Source of the DNA: Deltaproteobacteria bacterium
GTDB lineage: Bacteria > Myxococcota_A > Polyangia > Polyangiales > Polyangiaceae
Assembly: GCA_016218915.1 (NCBI GenBank)
Contig: JACRCQ010000030.1
Span: 186,001 to 250,000 of the forward strand
Reading direction: 5' to 3'
Length of the DNA: 64,000 nt
Shown piece by piece: positions 52,007 through 61,509 of this stretch. The position numbers were made by a program, and so were the translations under genes. The stretch's first letter is position 1, and every line of letters begins with the position of its first letter. Under the pieces are notes generated by a model that was not told the DNA's origin, did not search any database, and worked only from the letters and a program-made list of their open reading frames with translations.

Positions 52007-53902
52007 CTAGGCGAGCTCAGCGATCCACTCGAAGACCGCGCTGTCGCCAGCAAGGATCTGGTCGGTCAGGTACGCGACGCGCGGGGCCATGCGCCTGACA
52101 TAGCGCTCGGCGATCTTGCGTCGCTGCGGGAATCGCGCTGCCTGGTCAAGCAGGATGCGTGCCGATGCCACCTGCGAAAGCCCCTGGGCAAAGCGCTCAG
52201 CGTGAAGCAAGGCCGGTGCGAAGTCCGTCTTGGGATCCCACGAGGACATCTTGATGAAGTCCGAGACCTCGCTCCACCCCTTGTCCGCGATCGTCCTCTT
52301 GAACTTGCCTGACGCGACGCGTCCGAGCACGGTCGCCACGGCCTGGTACAGCCCGGCTTCCGCCTTGTAGTACAAGCGCTGCAGCTCGTCGGAGGTGGTG
52401 GTGGCGAACAGACGCGAACGGGCGATGTTGCGAGCGAACAGGCCGGGCTTGCGCAAGGCCATCATCATGTTGTCCTTGAGGGCCATCAGCGCCTGGATCT
52501 GCGAGGTGCCTTCGTAGATCGTGAGAACGAGCGAATCGCGCAGGAACTTGTCGGCACCCAGCTCGGAGATGTAGCCGATTCCGCCGTGGATCTGCATGCC
52601 GTTGCGCGCGATGCGCACTGCGTTCTCGCTCGCCGCGTACTTGACCAGCGGCGTGAGGAACCTGGAGCGGCGACGCGCCTTGCTCAGCCTGCGCTCGTAC
52701 TTTCGCTTGAGATCCGGGTCGGTGATCGCGCCGGCGCTGAGCAGCAACTCCAGCTTGGAGCTGATCTCGACCTCGTTGGCGGTGGCGAAGTTCAAAGCGC
52801 GGCCTGCGATGATGTCCAGCTCCATGTCCATGAGCATCTCGGCCACGACCGGGTGCTTGTTGATGGTCTGGCCCATGGTCTTGCGGGTGCTGGCGTAGTC
52901 GCGCGCCATCCGAAAGGCCGCCTCGGACAAGCCGATGGCTTCGTAGCCCACGCCAACGCGCGCGCTGTTCATCAGCAGCAGCATCAGCTCGAATCCCTGG
53001 TTGACCTTGCCCACCAGCTCGCCTTCGGCGTCCTCGAACTCCAGCGCGCAGGTGGCTGAGCCGTGATGGCCGATCTTCTCCTCGATCTTGGTGACCTTGA
53101 TGTTGTGGATCACCTTGCCGTCGCGCTCGATCTTTCGCGGCACCAGGAACAGGCTCAAGCGCTTGAGCGCCTCGAATTCGTCACCGCCCGTCGCCGATCC
53201 GGTCTTGGCGAGCACCAGGTGATACTGCCCCTGGCCAGATGTGATGTAGACCTTCTCGCCCGTGAGGTGCCACTTGCCGTTGCGCTCCTCGGCCTTCATG
53301 CGTATGCGCCCCAGGTCGCTTCCAGCATCCGGCTCGGTCAGGTCCATGGCGCCGCTGGCGTTGCCTGCAGCGATCTCGCGGATCGCTCCTTCCCAGCGCG
53401 TGGAGACGATCCCGGTCTTGTCGATCTTGATCGAGCCTTCCTTGGCCGCATAGGCCAGCAACGCCATCGCGATGCCGCCGTGGAATCCGTAGTGGGTCAT
53501 CACCGACGTGTCGGCGCGCGCGAACAGCTCCGCGGTCACGAAGAACAGCGCCATCGGACAGTTCTGGCCGCCGAGCTCACGTGGGATGTTCATGCCGTAC
53601 AGCTCGCGCTGCTTGATCCCCTCGAAGATCTCGCCAATCGCCTTGCCGTAGACCACCTCGCCGTCCACCAGGTGGTTGCCCTCCTGATCGATCTGGCGCC
53701 ACCGCGGCGCGATCTGCTCGCCCGAATACTCCCCGACCGCCTCCATGACGCTCCGGTAGAACTCCATGGCGTCCTGCAGGTTCGCGTGGCCGTCCGGCAG
53801 CGTGTAGCCGGCTTCGGTCAAGTCCACGATCTCCTGCCAGTTGATGACGTTCTCGAACTGGAACCGAAGGTCTTCGTTGTCGAGAAAGAAGTTCGCGCTC
53901 AT
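52007..53902 (-). CDS. Acyl-CoA dehydrogenase (FadE5-like)
   Basis: A 631-residue flavoprotein of the long acyl-CoA dehydrogenase type. It starts MSANFFLDNEDLRFQFENVI, has ELGGQNCPMALFFVTAELFAR, MDLTEPDAGSDLGRI (FAD-binding loop), GEKVYITSGQG, ARVGVGYEAIGLSEAAFRMARDYA, and YISELGADKFLRDSLVLTIYEGTSQIQ. The length and C-terminal extension (about 480-631) are those of AcdX/FadE5-like enzymes. It would introduce a 2,3-double bond into acyl-CoA. Upstream on the same strand, 48 bases away, are the FabG4-like and HtdX-like genes, so the three could form a beta-oxidation or fatty-acid-modifying set. Confidence 0.9.
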   Translation of the reverse strand: MSANFFLDNEDLRFQFENVINWQEIVDLTEAGYTLPDGHANLQDAMEFYRSVMEAVGEYSGEQIAPRWRQIDQEGNHLVDGEVVYGKAIGEIFEGIKQRELYGMNIPRELGGQNCPMALFFVTAELFARADTSVMTHYGFHGGIAMALLAYAAKEGSIKIDKTGIVSTRWEGAIREIAAGNASGAMDLTEPDAGSDLGRIRMKAEERNGKWHLTGEKVYITSGQGQYHLVLAKTGSATGGDEFEALKRLSLFLVPRKIERDGKVIHNIKVTKIEEKIGHHGSATCALEFEDAEGELVGKVNQGFELMLLLMNSARVGVGYEAIGLSEAAFRMARDYASTRKTMGQTINKHPVVAEMLMDMELDIIAGRALNFATANEVEISSKLELLLSAGAITDPDLKRKYERRLSKARRRSRFLTPLVKYAASENAVRIARNGMQIHGGIGYISELGADKFLRDSLVLTIYEGTSQIQALMALKDNMMMALRKPGLFARNIARSRLFATTTSDELQRLYYKAEAGLYQAVATVLGRVASGKFKRTIADKGWSEVSDFIKMSSWDPKTDFAPALLHAERFAQGLSQVASARILLDQAARFPQRRKIAERYVRRMAPRVAYLTDQILAGDSAVFEWIAELA

Positions 53903-53950
53903 GATCTACCGCTCCTCGGGTTTGCAACGGATTGCTTGTGACTTCGAGTT

Positions 53951-55270
53951 TCAAGGTCCAAAGAACATCCCACCATCGACGCGCAGGGCCTGCCCGCGCA
54001 GGGGCCACGACTCGCGGCGCGCAAGGAATTCCACGGCCATCGCCACATCTTCAGGAATCCCTGCCTGCGCCAGGCTGATCAGCTGCTTGGCGATCTCTCG
54101 CTGCACTGCAGGCATCGCGTCGGTCATCGCCGTCTCGATCAACCCGGGCGCCACCGCGGTCACGCACAGCCCACGGGACTCGAGCTCCCTTCCTGCCTGC
54201 AGGGTGAACCCCACCACCCCCCCCTTGGCTGCGGCGTAGTTGGTCTGCCCGAAGTTGCCGGACAGCCCAGTGACCGATGCAACGTTGATGATGCGCCCGC
54301 CAGGGGCCATCCGCGTCAGGGCCCGCCTCGTGACATGCATCACTGCACCCAGATCCACCCCGAGCACATCCCCCCACGCATCCGGCGACATCTTCGCAAA
54401 GGTGCGATCTCGCGTGATCCCCGCGTTGTTCACCAGAACGTCGATCGTTCCCAGGGGTGACAGCGATCGGACGCGCTCGAGAGTCCTCTCCACAGCAGCG
54501 TCGTCTCGCACGTCGCACGCCACGAACGACATGCCCGCCGGCTCCCCGCCGAGCGAATCGCACACCGCTTGCCCTTGTTCAGCTTGCTGGGCGACGTCGA
54601 GCATTGCCACGCGATAGCCGGAGGCGGCCAGGATCCGCGTGATGGCCGCCCCGATCCCACGGGAAGCGCCTGTGACGACCGCGAGCATCGGCGCAGCATC
54701 CGTGGAGGCAGGTGCAGCGCCCGGGGCCATTACCAGCGACTGCGCCGAGATGTAGCTCGCCCGCTCTGAAAGGAGGAACGCCGCAAGGGGGCAAGCGGCG
54801 GACAGGTCATCGCTCATCACCGCGTTGACCGTCACACCCTTGCGTCCCAGCTCGCGCGCGAGCGATCGAACGAATCCGTGCACGCCGCCGGTGACGACCG
54901 GAGAGCTGCAGCGCGAGACGATCAGCACGCGTCCGCACTTCGAGAGCGCCGACACGCGCGCCGACAGCGAGCCATGCAACCCGGCCAGATCGTCGTAGCT
55001 CGGCCGCTCTCCGAGCACTGCCACCACGCAATCGGCCGGATCGGTCGACGAGCCCATCTCCACGCGGCCACCGCAGTCCTGGAGGAAATCGCTGAGCACG
55101 GCTGCATCCGGAGCGCCCCTGCCCACCAGAGCCAGGCGTTTGAACGCGAGGCACTTGGGGCTCGGACTCGGGGCAGCGCGCGGCAGGTCCACCGGCGTTG
55201 CCATGGGGAGAGGCAGCTTCGACAGCAGCTGGCGCGCCGTCCGGATCGCAAACGTTCGAGCAGCGGTCAT
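53951..55270 (-). CDS. Two-domain 3-oxoacyl reductase (FabG4-type)
   Basis: A 439-residue high-molecular-weight FabG. The C-terminal half is a classical short-chain reductase: TGASRGIG at 200-207, NNAG at 281-284, catalytic Ser332 (NVASVTG), Tyr345 and Lys349 (YAAAK), then VAPGLIETAMT. The N-terminal 190 residues (KRLALVGRGAPDAAVLSDFL, VTVNAVMSDDLSAACPLAAFLLSE) are a degenerate second Rossmann-like domain without a catalytic tetrad. This is the layout of mycobacterial FabG4. The ATG at 55270 overlaps the end of the MaoC/HtdX-like gene by 4 bases. It likely reduces 3-oxoacyl-CoA or -ACP with NAD(P)H. Confidence 0.92.
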   Translation of the reverse strand: MTAARTFAIRTARQLLSKLPLPMATPVDLPRAAPSPSPKCLAFKRLALVGRGAPDAAVLSDFLQDCGGRVEMGSSTDPADCVVAVLGERPSYDDLAGLHGSLSARVSALSKCGRVLIVSRCSSPVVTGGVHGFVRSLARELGRKGVTVNAVMSDDLSAACPLAAFLLSERASYISAQSLVMAPGAAPASTDAAPMLAVVTGASRGIGAAITRILAASGYRVAMLDVAQQAEQGQAVCDSLGGEPAGMSFVACDVRDDAAVERTLERVRSLSPLGTIDVLVNNAGITRDRTFAKMSPDAWGDVLGVDLGAVMHVTRRALTRMAPGGRIINVASVTGLSGNFGQTNYAAAKGGVVGFTLQAGRELESRGLCVTAVAPGLIETAMTDAMPAVQREIAKQLISLAQAGIPEDVAMAVEFLARRESWPLRGQALRVDGGMFFGP

Positions 55271-56175
55271 GGAACCAGCTCCACGTGGCCTGTCAGCAGG
55301 GTGATAGCACCCGGCCCTGCCGCCACCCACAGGGGAATGCGGCCTGTGCCGGCGTCCGGCTGGCCGGTCCACAGTCCGAGCGTTGCGGGAAGCGAAATCG
55401 GCTTGCGGAATGCGACCTCGAGCATGCCGAACCGCGACAGCTTGCCCGCCAGCTTGCCCACGGCAACGTGGCAGACCCGCGTCATCACGTTGAAGCCATG
55501 GGCGATCGGTCCGGGCAGCCCTGAGAGCCGTGCGGCGGATCGCGACCAATGCACCGGGTTGAAGTCGCCGGACAGGCGCGCGTAGCGCCACCCTTCGGAC
55601 GGGCCGAGCTCGAGGCTATCGAGCCGTGTCGCCGACTCGGGCAAGAGCTCTGGCGCGCGTCTGGCGCCCTTTCGCCTCGAGGGGAGCACGAGGCTGAGCG
55701 TTGCGGTGAGCACCGGCTGGCCGCGCAGCGCGATCTGCTCGAGCTTCAGATCAATGCGCGTCCGATCTCCGGTGCGCTGCACAGCCTCCACGCTCGCCGT
55801 GAAGTTCAGCGGCTCTTCACACGTCGTGAGGCGATGCACTTGCACGCTGGAGGCCGCGTGCAAGGTGCGGACGAAGTTGAAAGGAAGCCCGGAGACCGCC
55901 AGCACGCGCGCGAACTCGGGAAGCGCCCAAGCGGCGAAGAACGTGGGCGGTACGAAGAACGAGTCGCCCGGGGCGCGGTACAGGTCAGGATCCCCGCCCG
56001 TACGTTCCACGAACCGGGCCAAGGTGCGGGTGGACGCGCGCGGAACGGTTCCCGCGAGGCGCGGGCACGAAGCCAGGTCGAAGCCCGTGCCGGGCCGGAG
56101 TGAGGAGGCGGCCGCTGATGCTAGCAGTCGGCTGAACGCCCCGATCGTGCGCAACTGCTGGATGCCCGGAATCAC
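55267..56175 (-). CDS. MaoC-like hydratase/dehydratase (HtdX-like)
   Basis: A 302-residue double-hotdog protein of the MaoC/(R)-enoyl hydratase family. The C-terminal domain carries the hydratase-2 motif YARLSGDFNPVHWSRSAARL, containing the catalytic Asp and His, followed by GLPGPIAHGFNVMTRV. The N-terminal hotdog (about 60-160) lacks the active residues, as is usual. HtdX in mycobacteria has this size and sits next to fabG4. It would hydrate trans-2-enoyl or dehydrate 3-hydroxyacyl thioesters. Its stop overlaps the fabG4-like start by 4 bases. Confidence 0.88.
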   Translation of the reverse strand: MIPGIQQLRTIGAFSRLLASAAASSLRPGTGFDLASCPRLAGTVPRASTRTLARFVERTGGDPDLYRAPGDSFFVPPTFFAAWALPEFARVLAVSGLPFNFVRTLHAASSVQVHRLTTCEEPLNFTASVEAVQRTGDRTRIDLKLEQIALRGQPVLTATLSLVLPSRRKGARRAPELLPESATRLDSLELGPSEGWRYARLSGDFNPVHWSRSAARLSGLPGPIAHGFNVMTRVCHVAVGKLAGKLSRFGMLEVAFRKPISLPATLGLWTGQPDAGTGRIPLWVAAGPGAITLLTGHVELVP

Positions 56176-56307
56176 GGGCCGAGCCTACGACGATGATGCG
56201 GTGCGTACAACGGCATGCCGCGCCCCGCCGCGAGGATCCGGGCAAACCGCCCCGGATGGAAGCATGGGGTGCCTGGCGTTGGCGGGCGGTGCTAGGCTCG
56301 GTGGGCA

Positions 56308-58581
56308 ATGAGCAACGAGGAACGATCGAACATCGCCAGAAAGCGTCTGGAAGGCATCGCAGGCTCGTTCGAGGACCAGTTCTCCAAAGGGCAGCTGCTC
56401 CTGTCCTTCGGGGAGTACCTGGACCTGTTCGCGACCCAACCCGCCCGCTACGGACGGGACGCGGCAACGTACGTGCGCGACATTTTCGACCATTTCGGCA
56501 CGGAGATGATCGACAAGCCCTGGGGCAAGGTCAGGCGTTGGAAGCTGTTCGATCTGCCGTGGGAGGCGCAGCAGGACGCTCGGCGCGACGCGCTGGTGGG
56601 CCAGGAGGAAGTCCAGGCCGAGATCTACCGCGTGCTGTGCAACTTCGTCCGGGAAGGGCGCCCGAATCGCGTCATCCTCACCCACGGCCCCAACGGAAGC
56701 GCCAAGAGCACGCTGGCCGCGTGCATCATGCGCGCCCTGGAGCACTACTCCAGCCTCGAGGAAGGCGCGCTCTACAGGTTCCACTGGGTCTTCCCCAACA
56801 CCAAGACGATCAAGGGCTCGATCGGCTTCAGCGATTCGCGCGACCGCGCGTCTTCCCTGTCATCAGGCGCTTCCTATGCGCACCTTTCCGATAGCGAGAT
56901 CGATTCGCGTCTCGTCATCGAGGTCAGGGACCATCCTCTGTTCCTGATTCCGGTGGAGCAGCGAAGATCGCTCATCGACGAGCTGTGGACGCGTGCGGGG
57001 TTCGATCAAGCGCCGTCGCAATGGCTGCTGCGCGGCCAGCTCGCCTACAAGAACCAGCAGGTTTTCGAGGCGTTGCTCTCCAAGTACAAGGGCTCGCTCA
57101 GCGAGGTGCTGCGTCACGTCCAGGTCGAGCGCTACTTCGTGTCTCGCCGCTACCGCGTGGGCGCCGTGACCCTCGGGCCGCAGATGTCCGTCGATGCCGG
57201 CGAGCGGCAGGTGACGGCGGATCAGTCGCTCGGGTCGCTGCCCACGGTGCTGCAGGCCACACCGCTGTTCGAAGCATTCGGCGAGCTTGTGGATGCCCAT
57301 GGCGGCGTGCTCGAGTTCAGCGATCTGCTCAAGCGCCCTCTGGATGCCTACAAGTACCTGCAGCTGTCCGTGGAGACCGGCGAGGTCGCGCTGTCCCGTC
57401 AGAACCTGCAGCTCAACTGCGTCATGATCGGCAGCGCCAACGAGATCCATCTCGCAGCGTTCCGCGAGCATCCGGAGTTCCCGAGCTTCCGAGGACGACT
57501 GGAGCTGATCCGCACGCCGTACCTGTTGAGCTACCTGGACGAGCAGAAGATCTACGACGTGCAGATCGCCTCGCAGGTCGGGCGTCACGTTGCGCCGCAC
57601 GCCACGCAGATCGCCGCGATGTTCGCGGTCCTGACGCGGCTGATGCCGCCCGAGGCCGAGCACTTCACCGGCGATCTCGCCAAGATCGCCCCGTCCTTGA
57701 CCGCGATCGAGAAAGCCGACCTGTTCGGAACCGGGGCCATGCCCCCGCGGCTGAGCCTTGACGAGACCAACGTGCTGCACGCCGGGATGCTGGAGGTCTA
57801 CGAGGAGGGAAGGTCCCGACCGATCTACGAAGGGATCCTCGGCGCCAGCCCTCGCGAGATGCGCGGCGTGATGCTCGATGCGTCCCAGTCCTCGTCGTAC
57901 AAGTGCCTGTCGCCGCTCGCGGTGATCGAGGAGCTCGACGAGCTGTGCACGCGGTCGAGCCAGTTCGCCTGGCTGCGCGAGGAGCGTCGCTCCGGCGGCT
58001 ACCACGACCATGCTGCGTTCCGCGAGATCCTTCGCGATCGCCTGCTCGACAGGTGGGAAGAGGAGATGCGCAATGCCAGCGGGCTGGTGGACGACGCACA
58101 GTACGGCGGCTTGTTCGAGCTGTACATCGAGCACGTGACCGCCTGGACCCGCGGCGAGCGGATCCGCAACCGGGCCACGGGTGCGTACGAGGAAGCCAAC
58201 GAGCGCATGATGCTCGAAGTGGAGGGGCTGCTCGGGTGGAAGGGCGAGGCCGCCGAATTCCGCAAGTCGCTGCTGTCGACCATCGCTGCCTGGGCGATCG
58301 ACCATCCCGGCGAGCGCGCTCGCAACGAGGTCGTGTTCGGCGATCACATCAAGAAGCTTCGCGAGGCCGTGTTCGAGAAGCTGCGCAAGCCGATCGCCGA
58401 GCTGTGCCGCGACATCGTCAGCTTCGTGCGCGACGGCGACCAGACGTTCCAGGAGCCCCGCAGGAGCGAGCTGCGCAAGGTGCTCGACTCGCTGGCAAGC
58501 ATGTACGGCTACTGCGATCAGTGCGCGCGCGATGCTGCCGCCATGCTGGTTCGCAAGCGATTCCGCGACATCATCGTCTGA
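56308..58581 (+). CDS. PrkA-type serine protein kinase
   Basis: A 757-residue PrkA-family protein: an AAA+-like core with Walker A GPNGSAKST (127-135) and a C-terminal kinase-like/PrkA domain. Other family motifs are FSFGEYLDLFATQPARYGRDAATYVRD (near residue 35, read in parts), YRFHWVFPNTKT, CVMIGSANEIHLAAFREHPEF, LLSYLDEQKIYD and the C-terminal SPLAVIEELDELC with the HVTAWTRGERIRNRATGAYE segment. It is about 70-100 residues longer than the usual PrkA. The protein phosphorylates or remodels partners in stress or sporulation pathways in other bacteria. Usual partners (YeaH, SpoVR) are absent here; the APC permease follows after 3 bases. Confidence 0.9.
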   Translation: MSNEERSNIARKRLEGIAGSFEDQFSKGQLLLSFGEYLDLFATQPARYGRDAATYVRDIFDHFGTEMIDKPWGKVRRWKLFDLPWEAQQDARRDALVGQEEVQAEIYRVLCNFVREGRPNRVILTHGPNGSAKSTLAACIMRALEHYSSLEEGALYRFHWVFPNTKTIKGSIGFSDSRDRASSLSSGASYAHLSDSEIDSRLVIEVRDHPLFLIPVEQRRSLIDELWTRAGFDQAPSQWLLRGQLAYKNQQVFEALLSKYKGSLSEVLRHVQVERYFVSRRYRVGAVTLGPQMSVDAGERQVTADQSLGSLPTVLQATPLFEAFGELVDAHGGVLEFSDLLKRPLDAYKYLQLSVETGEVALSRQNLQLNCVMIGSANEIHLAAFREHPEFPSFRGRLELIRTPYLLSYLDEQKIYDVQIASQVGRHVAPHATQIAAMFAVLTRLMPPEAEHFTGDLAKIAPSLTAIEKADLFGTGAMPPRLSLDETNVLHAGMLEVYEEGRSRPIYEGILGASPREMRGVMLDASQSSSYKCLSPLAVIEELDELCTRSSQFAWLREERRSGGYHDHAAFREILRDRLLDRWEEEMRNASGLVDDAQYGGLFELYIEHVTAWTRGERIRNRATGAYEEANERMMLEVEGLLGWKGEAAEFRKSLLSTIAAWAIDHPGERARNEVVFGDHIKKLREAVFEKLRKPIAELCRDIVSFVRDGDQTFQEPRRSELRKVLDSLASMYGYCDQCARDAAAMLVRKRFRDIIV

Positions 58582-58584
58582 GCC

Positions 58585-59847
58585 ATGAACGACTCCCGGC
58601 CTCGTGCGTTGGGACCGATCGAGCTGATCGCGCTCGGCCTCAACGGCGTGGTGGGAGTCGGCATCTTCTTCGTCCCCGCGGCCGTGGCGAGACAGGTTTC
58701 GGGAACCGCTGGCGCGATGGTCTACGCCGCCACCGCGCTCGCCTGCCTCCCGATCGCCCTGGCATTCGCGAGGCTCGGCAACCGGTTCGACGAGGACGGT
58801 GGACCGTACGTATTCGCCCGCGAAGCGTTCGGGCCCAGGGCCGCGTTCGTGGTGGGCTGGCTCGCCTGCGTCTCTGCGATCTTCAGCACGTCGGCGGTGA
58901 TTCGAGGGCTGGCCCAGTCTCTCCCCTGGAACCAGGACGCTGGCTCGTGGGGCGTGCGTGCCACGGCGTCGCTGATCGTGTTGCTTCTGGCCGCGATCGT
59001 GGCCGCCGGCCTCAAGATCAGCGCGTGGGCGTGGACCGGCGTAACCGTCGCGAAGATCCTGCCCCTGGTCACGCTCCTGATCGTGGCACTTGCGTTCGTC
59101 CCTGTGGCGCCTGCAACGGCGACACCTGCGCCGGAAGCGACCGGAGAGCTTCTCCGCGCGTCGCTGATCGTCCTGTTCGCGCTCCAGGGATTCGAGATCG
59201 TTGCCGTGCCGGCGGGGCATGTGAAGCGCCCGGGCTCCGTTGCGATCGCCACGGTCGTGGCACTTGCCGGTGCAACGCTGCTCTACGTCGGATTGCATCT
59301 TGCGTGCGTACGCGCCTTGCCCGGCCTGGGCGCGAGCAAGGCACCGCTCGTCGATGCCGCGACCGCCTACGGTGGCCAGCGGCTGGGCAGGTTGCTGTCC
59401 GCGGGCACGAGCGTGTCAGCGCTGGGAATCGCGCTTGGAATGGTTGCCATGACGCCGCGCTATCTCGCGGCTCTGGGACGCCGAGACGGGTTTGGCCCGT
59501 GGCTTGGCGTGTCGAATGCTCGCGGCGTTCCGACGCGCGCGCTTGCGATCACCGCCTTCGTGGTGTTCTGCCTGGTCCAGATCGGCTCGCTCGACGAGCT
59601 GTTCGCGATGTCGAGCATCGCGGTGCTCGCCCAGTACGGAAGCACCGCCGGGTCGCTGATCCGTCTCGGTGTCCGCAAGTTCCGCGGCCTGGGAAAGCGC
59701 GACATCGTGCTCGGCATTCTCGCGTCCGCAACAACGCTCGCCGTGGTCAGTGGCGCGCATTGGAAGGAGCTTGCCAGGGCAGCGGTGGTGATCGTCGCAG
59801 GCGTGGTGCTCAAGGTTGCAGTGTCTCGCCGGCCTGGGCAAGCGTGA
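58585..59847 (+). CDS. APC-family amino-acid permease
   Basis: A 420-residue polytopic transporter with twelve predicted spans. The APC superfamily signature is at the N-terminus, LIALGLNGVVGVGIFFVPAAVARQVSGTAG (TM1 with the GxG(I/V)F substrate-binding break), followed by ALACLPIALAFARLGNRFDEDGGPYVFA (TM2/3 region with GGPY). TM6-like GFEIVAVPAGHVKRPG carries the second unwound segment. Likely imports an amino acid or amine by proton coupling. It starts 3 bases behind the PrkA gene, which suggests co-expression. Its end overlaps the converging hypothetical gene by 38 bases. Confidence 0.9.
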   Translation: MNDSRPRALGPIELIALGLNGVVGVGIFFVPAAVARQVSGTAGAMVYAATALACLPIALAFARLGNRFDEDGGPYVFAREAFGPRAAFVVGWLACVSAIFSTSAVIRGLAQSLPWNQDAGSWGVRATASLIVLLLAAIVAAGLKISAWAWTGVTVAKILPLVTLLIVALAFVPVAPATATPAPEATGELLRASLIVLFALQGFEIVAVPAGHVKRPGSVAIATVVALAGATLLYVGLHLACVRALPGLGASKAPLVDAATAYGGQRLGRLLSAGTSVSALGIALGMVAMTPRYLAALGRRDGFGPWLGVSNARGVPTRALAITAFVVFCLVQIGSLDELFAMSSIAVLAQYGSTAGSLIRLGVRKFRGLGKRDIVLGILASATTLAVVSGAHWKELARAAVVIVAGVVLKVAVSRRPGQA

Positions 59848-60259
59848 GCCGCTCCAACGCACCGCGCACGCCGAAGAGCGTCGAGCGATCCGGAGGAAGC
59901 ACGGGGCCGAGCGCAACCGATGCAAGCGCGCCGCAAGCGGCGAACACGGCGGCAGGGGGTGCGTCATCGTCGAATTCTGCCTGCCAGACGCACTCGCACT
60001 TCTCCGCAAGCGCTCCCATTCCGGCCGCCTGCCCACGCGTCTCTGCCTCGCGCGCAGCGTAGTGGTCGTCGCGCGAGGCCTTGCGCGGCCGCACCTTGAG
60101 CTCGGTGCTCGCGCCTGTGTCCAGCACGACGCTGAGGACCGGAGCTTCTGCCGGGCGCTTGCACTCGATGTCGCAGCGGAAGAACTTGCGTCCGTGGTCG
60201 GCGATCGCTGGCACGTCCACGCGCGGCTCGTGGGTCTGGGCGAATACGAGGTAGATCAC
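59810..60259 (-). CDS. Hypothetical protein
   Basis: A 149-residue protein if the GTG at 60259 is used, starting IYLVFAQTHEPRVDVPAIADHG. It contains a CDIECKRPAEAP segment and KCECVWQAEFDDDAPPAAVFAACGALA, giving several cysteines but no recognised motif. An earlier start at 60340 would overlap the TatD promoter region. The 38-base convergent overlap with the permease gene and consistent codon use support a real gene moderately. No function assigned. Confidence 0.5.
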   Translation of the reverse strand: MIYLVFAQTHEPRVDVPAIADHGRKFFRCDIECKRPAEAPVLSVVLDTGASTELKVRPRKASRDDHYAAREAETRGQAAGMGALAEKCECVWQAEFDDDAPPAAVFAACGALASVALGPVLPPDRSTLFGVRGALERLTLAQAGETLQP

Positions 60260-60332
60260 GATACCGATGGAAGCACGTTCGCGGGCCGCGCTCCATGGCG
60301 ATCCTGCGTGTGCGGCGCTACAACCTCGCCCG

Positions 60333-61202
60333 ATGCTCATCGACAGCCATTGTCACCTGGATACCCACCACCTCCCGGCCGGCCCTGACGCGGTGATCGA
60401 GCGTGCGATCGCGGCGGGCGTGGGCGGGCTCGTTTGCGTCGGCGTCGGAGGAGACCCGGCACCCGCGCGCTTCGCCGTGGCGCTTGCCGAGCGACGTGCA
60501 GATGTGGTCGCGGTCGTGGGGCTCCATCCCCACGAAGCGTCCGCTGGATCCCCTGCATTTTTCGACGAGCTCGCGAGCCTCGTACGTCGCGAGCGCGTGA
60601 TCGCGGTCGGCGAGATCGGCCTCGACTACCACTACGACTTCAGCCCGCGTGACGTGCAGCGGGAGGTGTTTCGGCGGATGATCGCGCTTGCACACGAGGT
60701 GAAGAAGCCGATCGTGATCCACACGCGCGAGGCATCGGACGACACGCTGCAGATCCTCGAGGACGAGGGTGCACGCGCGCTTGGCGGGGTATTCCACTGC
60801 TTCTCCGAGGATGTCGCGTTTGCGCGCAAGGCGCTGGACCTCGGCTTTGACATCTCGCTGTCCGGGATCGTGACCTTTCCCAAGGCGACCGCGCTGCACG
60901 AGGTGGCCCGCTTCGTTCCGTCGGATAGGTACTACGTGGAGACCGACAGCCCGTACCTGGCGCCAGTTCCCTTTCGGGGGAAAAAATGCGAGCCCGCGTA
61001 CGTGGCGCACACCGCGCGCAGGATCGCGGAGCTTCGCGGCGTGGCGTTCGAGCAGGTCGCGCAGGAGACGAGCGCGAACGTGATCAGGCGGTTCGGGCTC
61101 TCGCGGGATACCCTGGGGGGCTTCCTTGCAGGGGCAGAGAGGGTTCACAGGGAGATGGGAGATTTGGAGGGTGATGTGGCTGGTTCGCGCGACACGCGTT
61201 GA
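60333..61202 (+). CDS. tatD: TatD-family metal-dependent hydrolase
   Basis: A 289-residue TatD DNase-family protein. It starts MLIDSHCHLDTHHLPAGPDA with the metal-binding HxH (H6, H8). Other metal ligands are seen in GEIGLDYHYDFSP, VIHTREA, GGVFHCFSE and ETDSPYLAPVPFRGKKCEPAYV. The family has 3'-to-5' exonuclease and general phosphoesterase-type activity. The ATG at 60333 was chosen because it gives the conserved N-terminus; the frame is open to 60267 through non-conserved sequence. About 25 extra residues lie at the C-terminus. The gap that follows contains a repeat element. Confidence 0.92.
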   Translation: MLIDSHCHLDTHHLPAGPDAVIERAIAAGVGGLVCVGVGGDPAPARFAVALAERRADVVAVVGLHPHEASAGSPAFFDELASLVRRERVIAVGEIGLDYHYDFSPRDVQREVFRRMIALAHEVKKPIVIHTREASDDTLQILEDEGARALGGVFHCFSEDVAFARKALDLGFDISLSGIVTFPKATALHEVARFVPSDRYYVETDSPYLAPVPFRGKKCEPAYVAHTARRIAELRGVAFEQVAQETSANVIRRFGLSRDTLGGFLAGAERVHREMGDLEGDVAGSRDTR

Positions 61203-61509
61203 ACCAGCGCGCGGCCGGGCCGTCGCGAGGTGTAGGCGGTCCCCGCGTCAGCTCAGCATTGCGCTCTGCTTCGCCTTTCGAAGTTGCGCATGCCCCCCTA
61301 GGGTATCCCGCAAGAGCCGCGCGCCCCTTGCGCTACAGATCCTCTCCTCCCGCCCTCCTTTCTCCCTGTGAACACCTCTGCCCTGCAAGGTAGCCCCTAG
61401 GGTTATCCAAGATAACGCGGGTCGTAGCGTCCAACGACGCCAGAGATCCTGGAGCCCGCCCGAACGTCTTGATGGTAGCGTGATCGAAGCAACCCGACGG
61501 GGGAACGCC
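61203..61509. repeat. Gene-free stretch with CCCCTAGGG element, copy 2
   Basis: This 307-base gap shows no supported gene. It contains module Y (61292-61328, GCCCCCTAGGGTATCC then CGCAAGAGCCGCGCGCCCC) and module X (61346-61408, from CCTCCCGCCCTCCTTTCTCC to CCCCTAGGGTTATCC), both closely matching the element at 44849-44931. The order of the modules differs: here Y precedes X and X ends in a second CCCTAGGG. No promoter recognised for the downstream gene. Confidence 0.75.

Noticed and set aside
56863..59298. An 811-codon minus-strand frame
   Set aside because: It is antisense to the PrkA-type and permease genes, both of which have clear family motifs.
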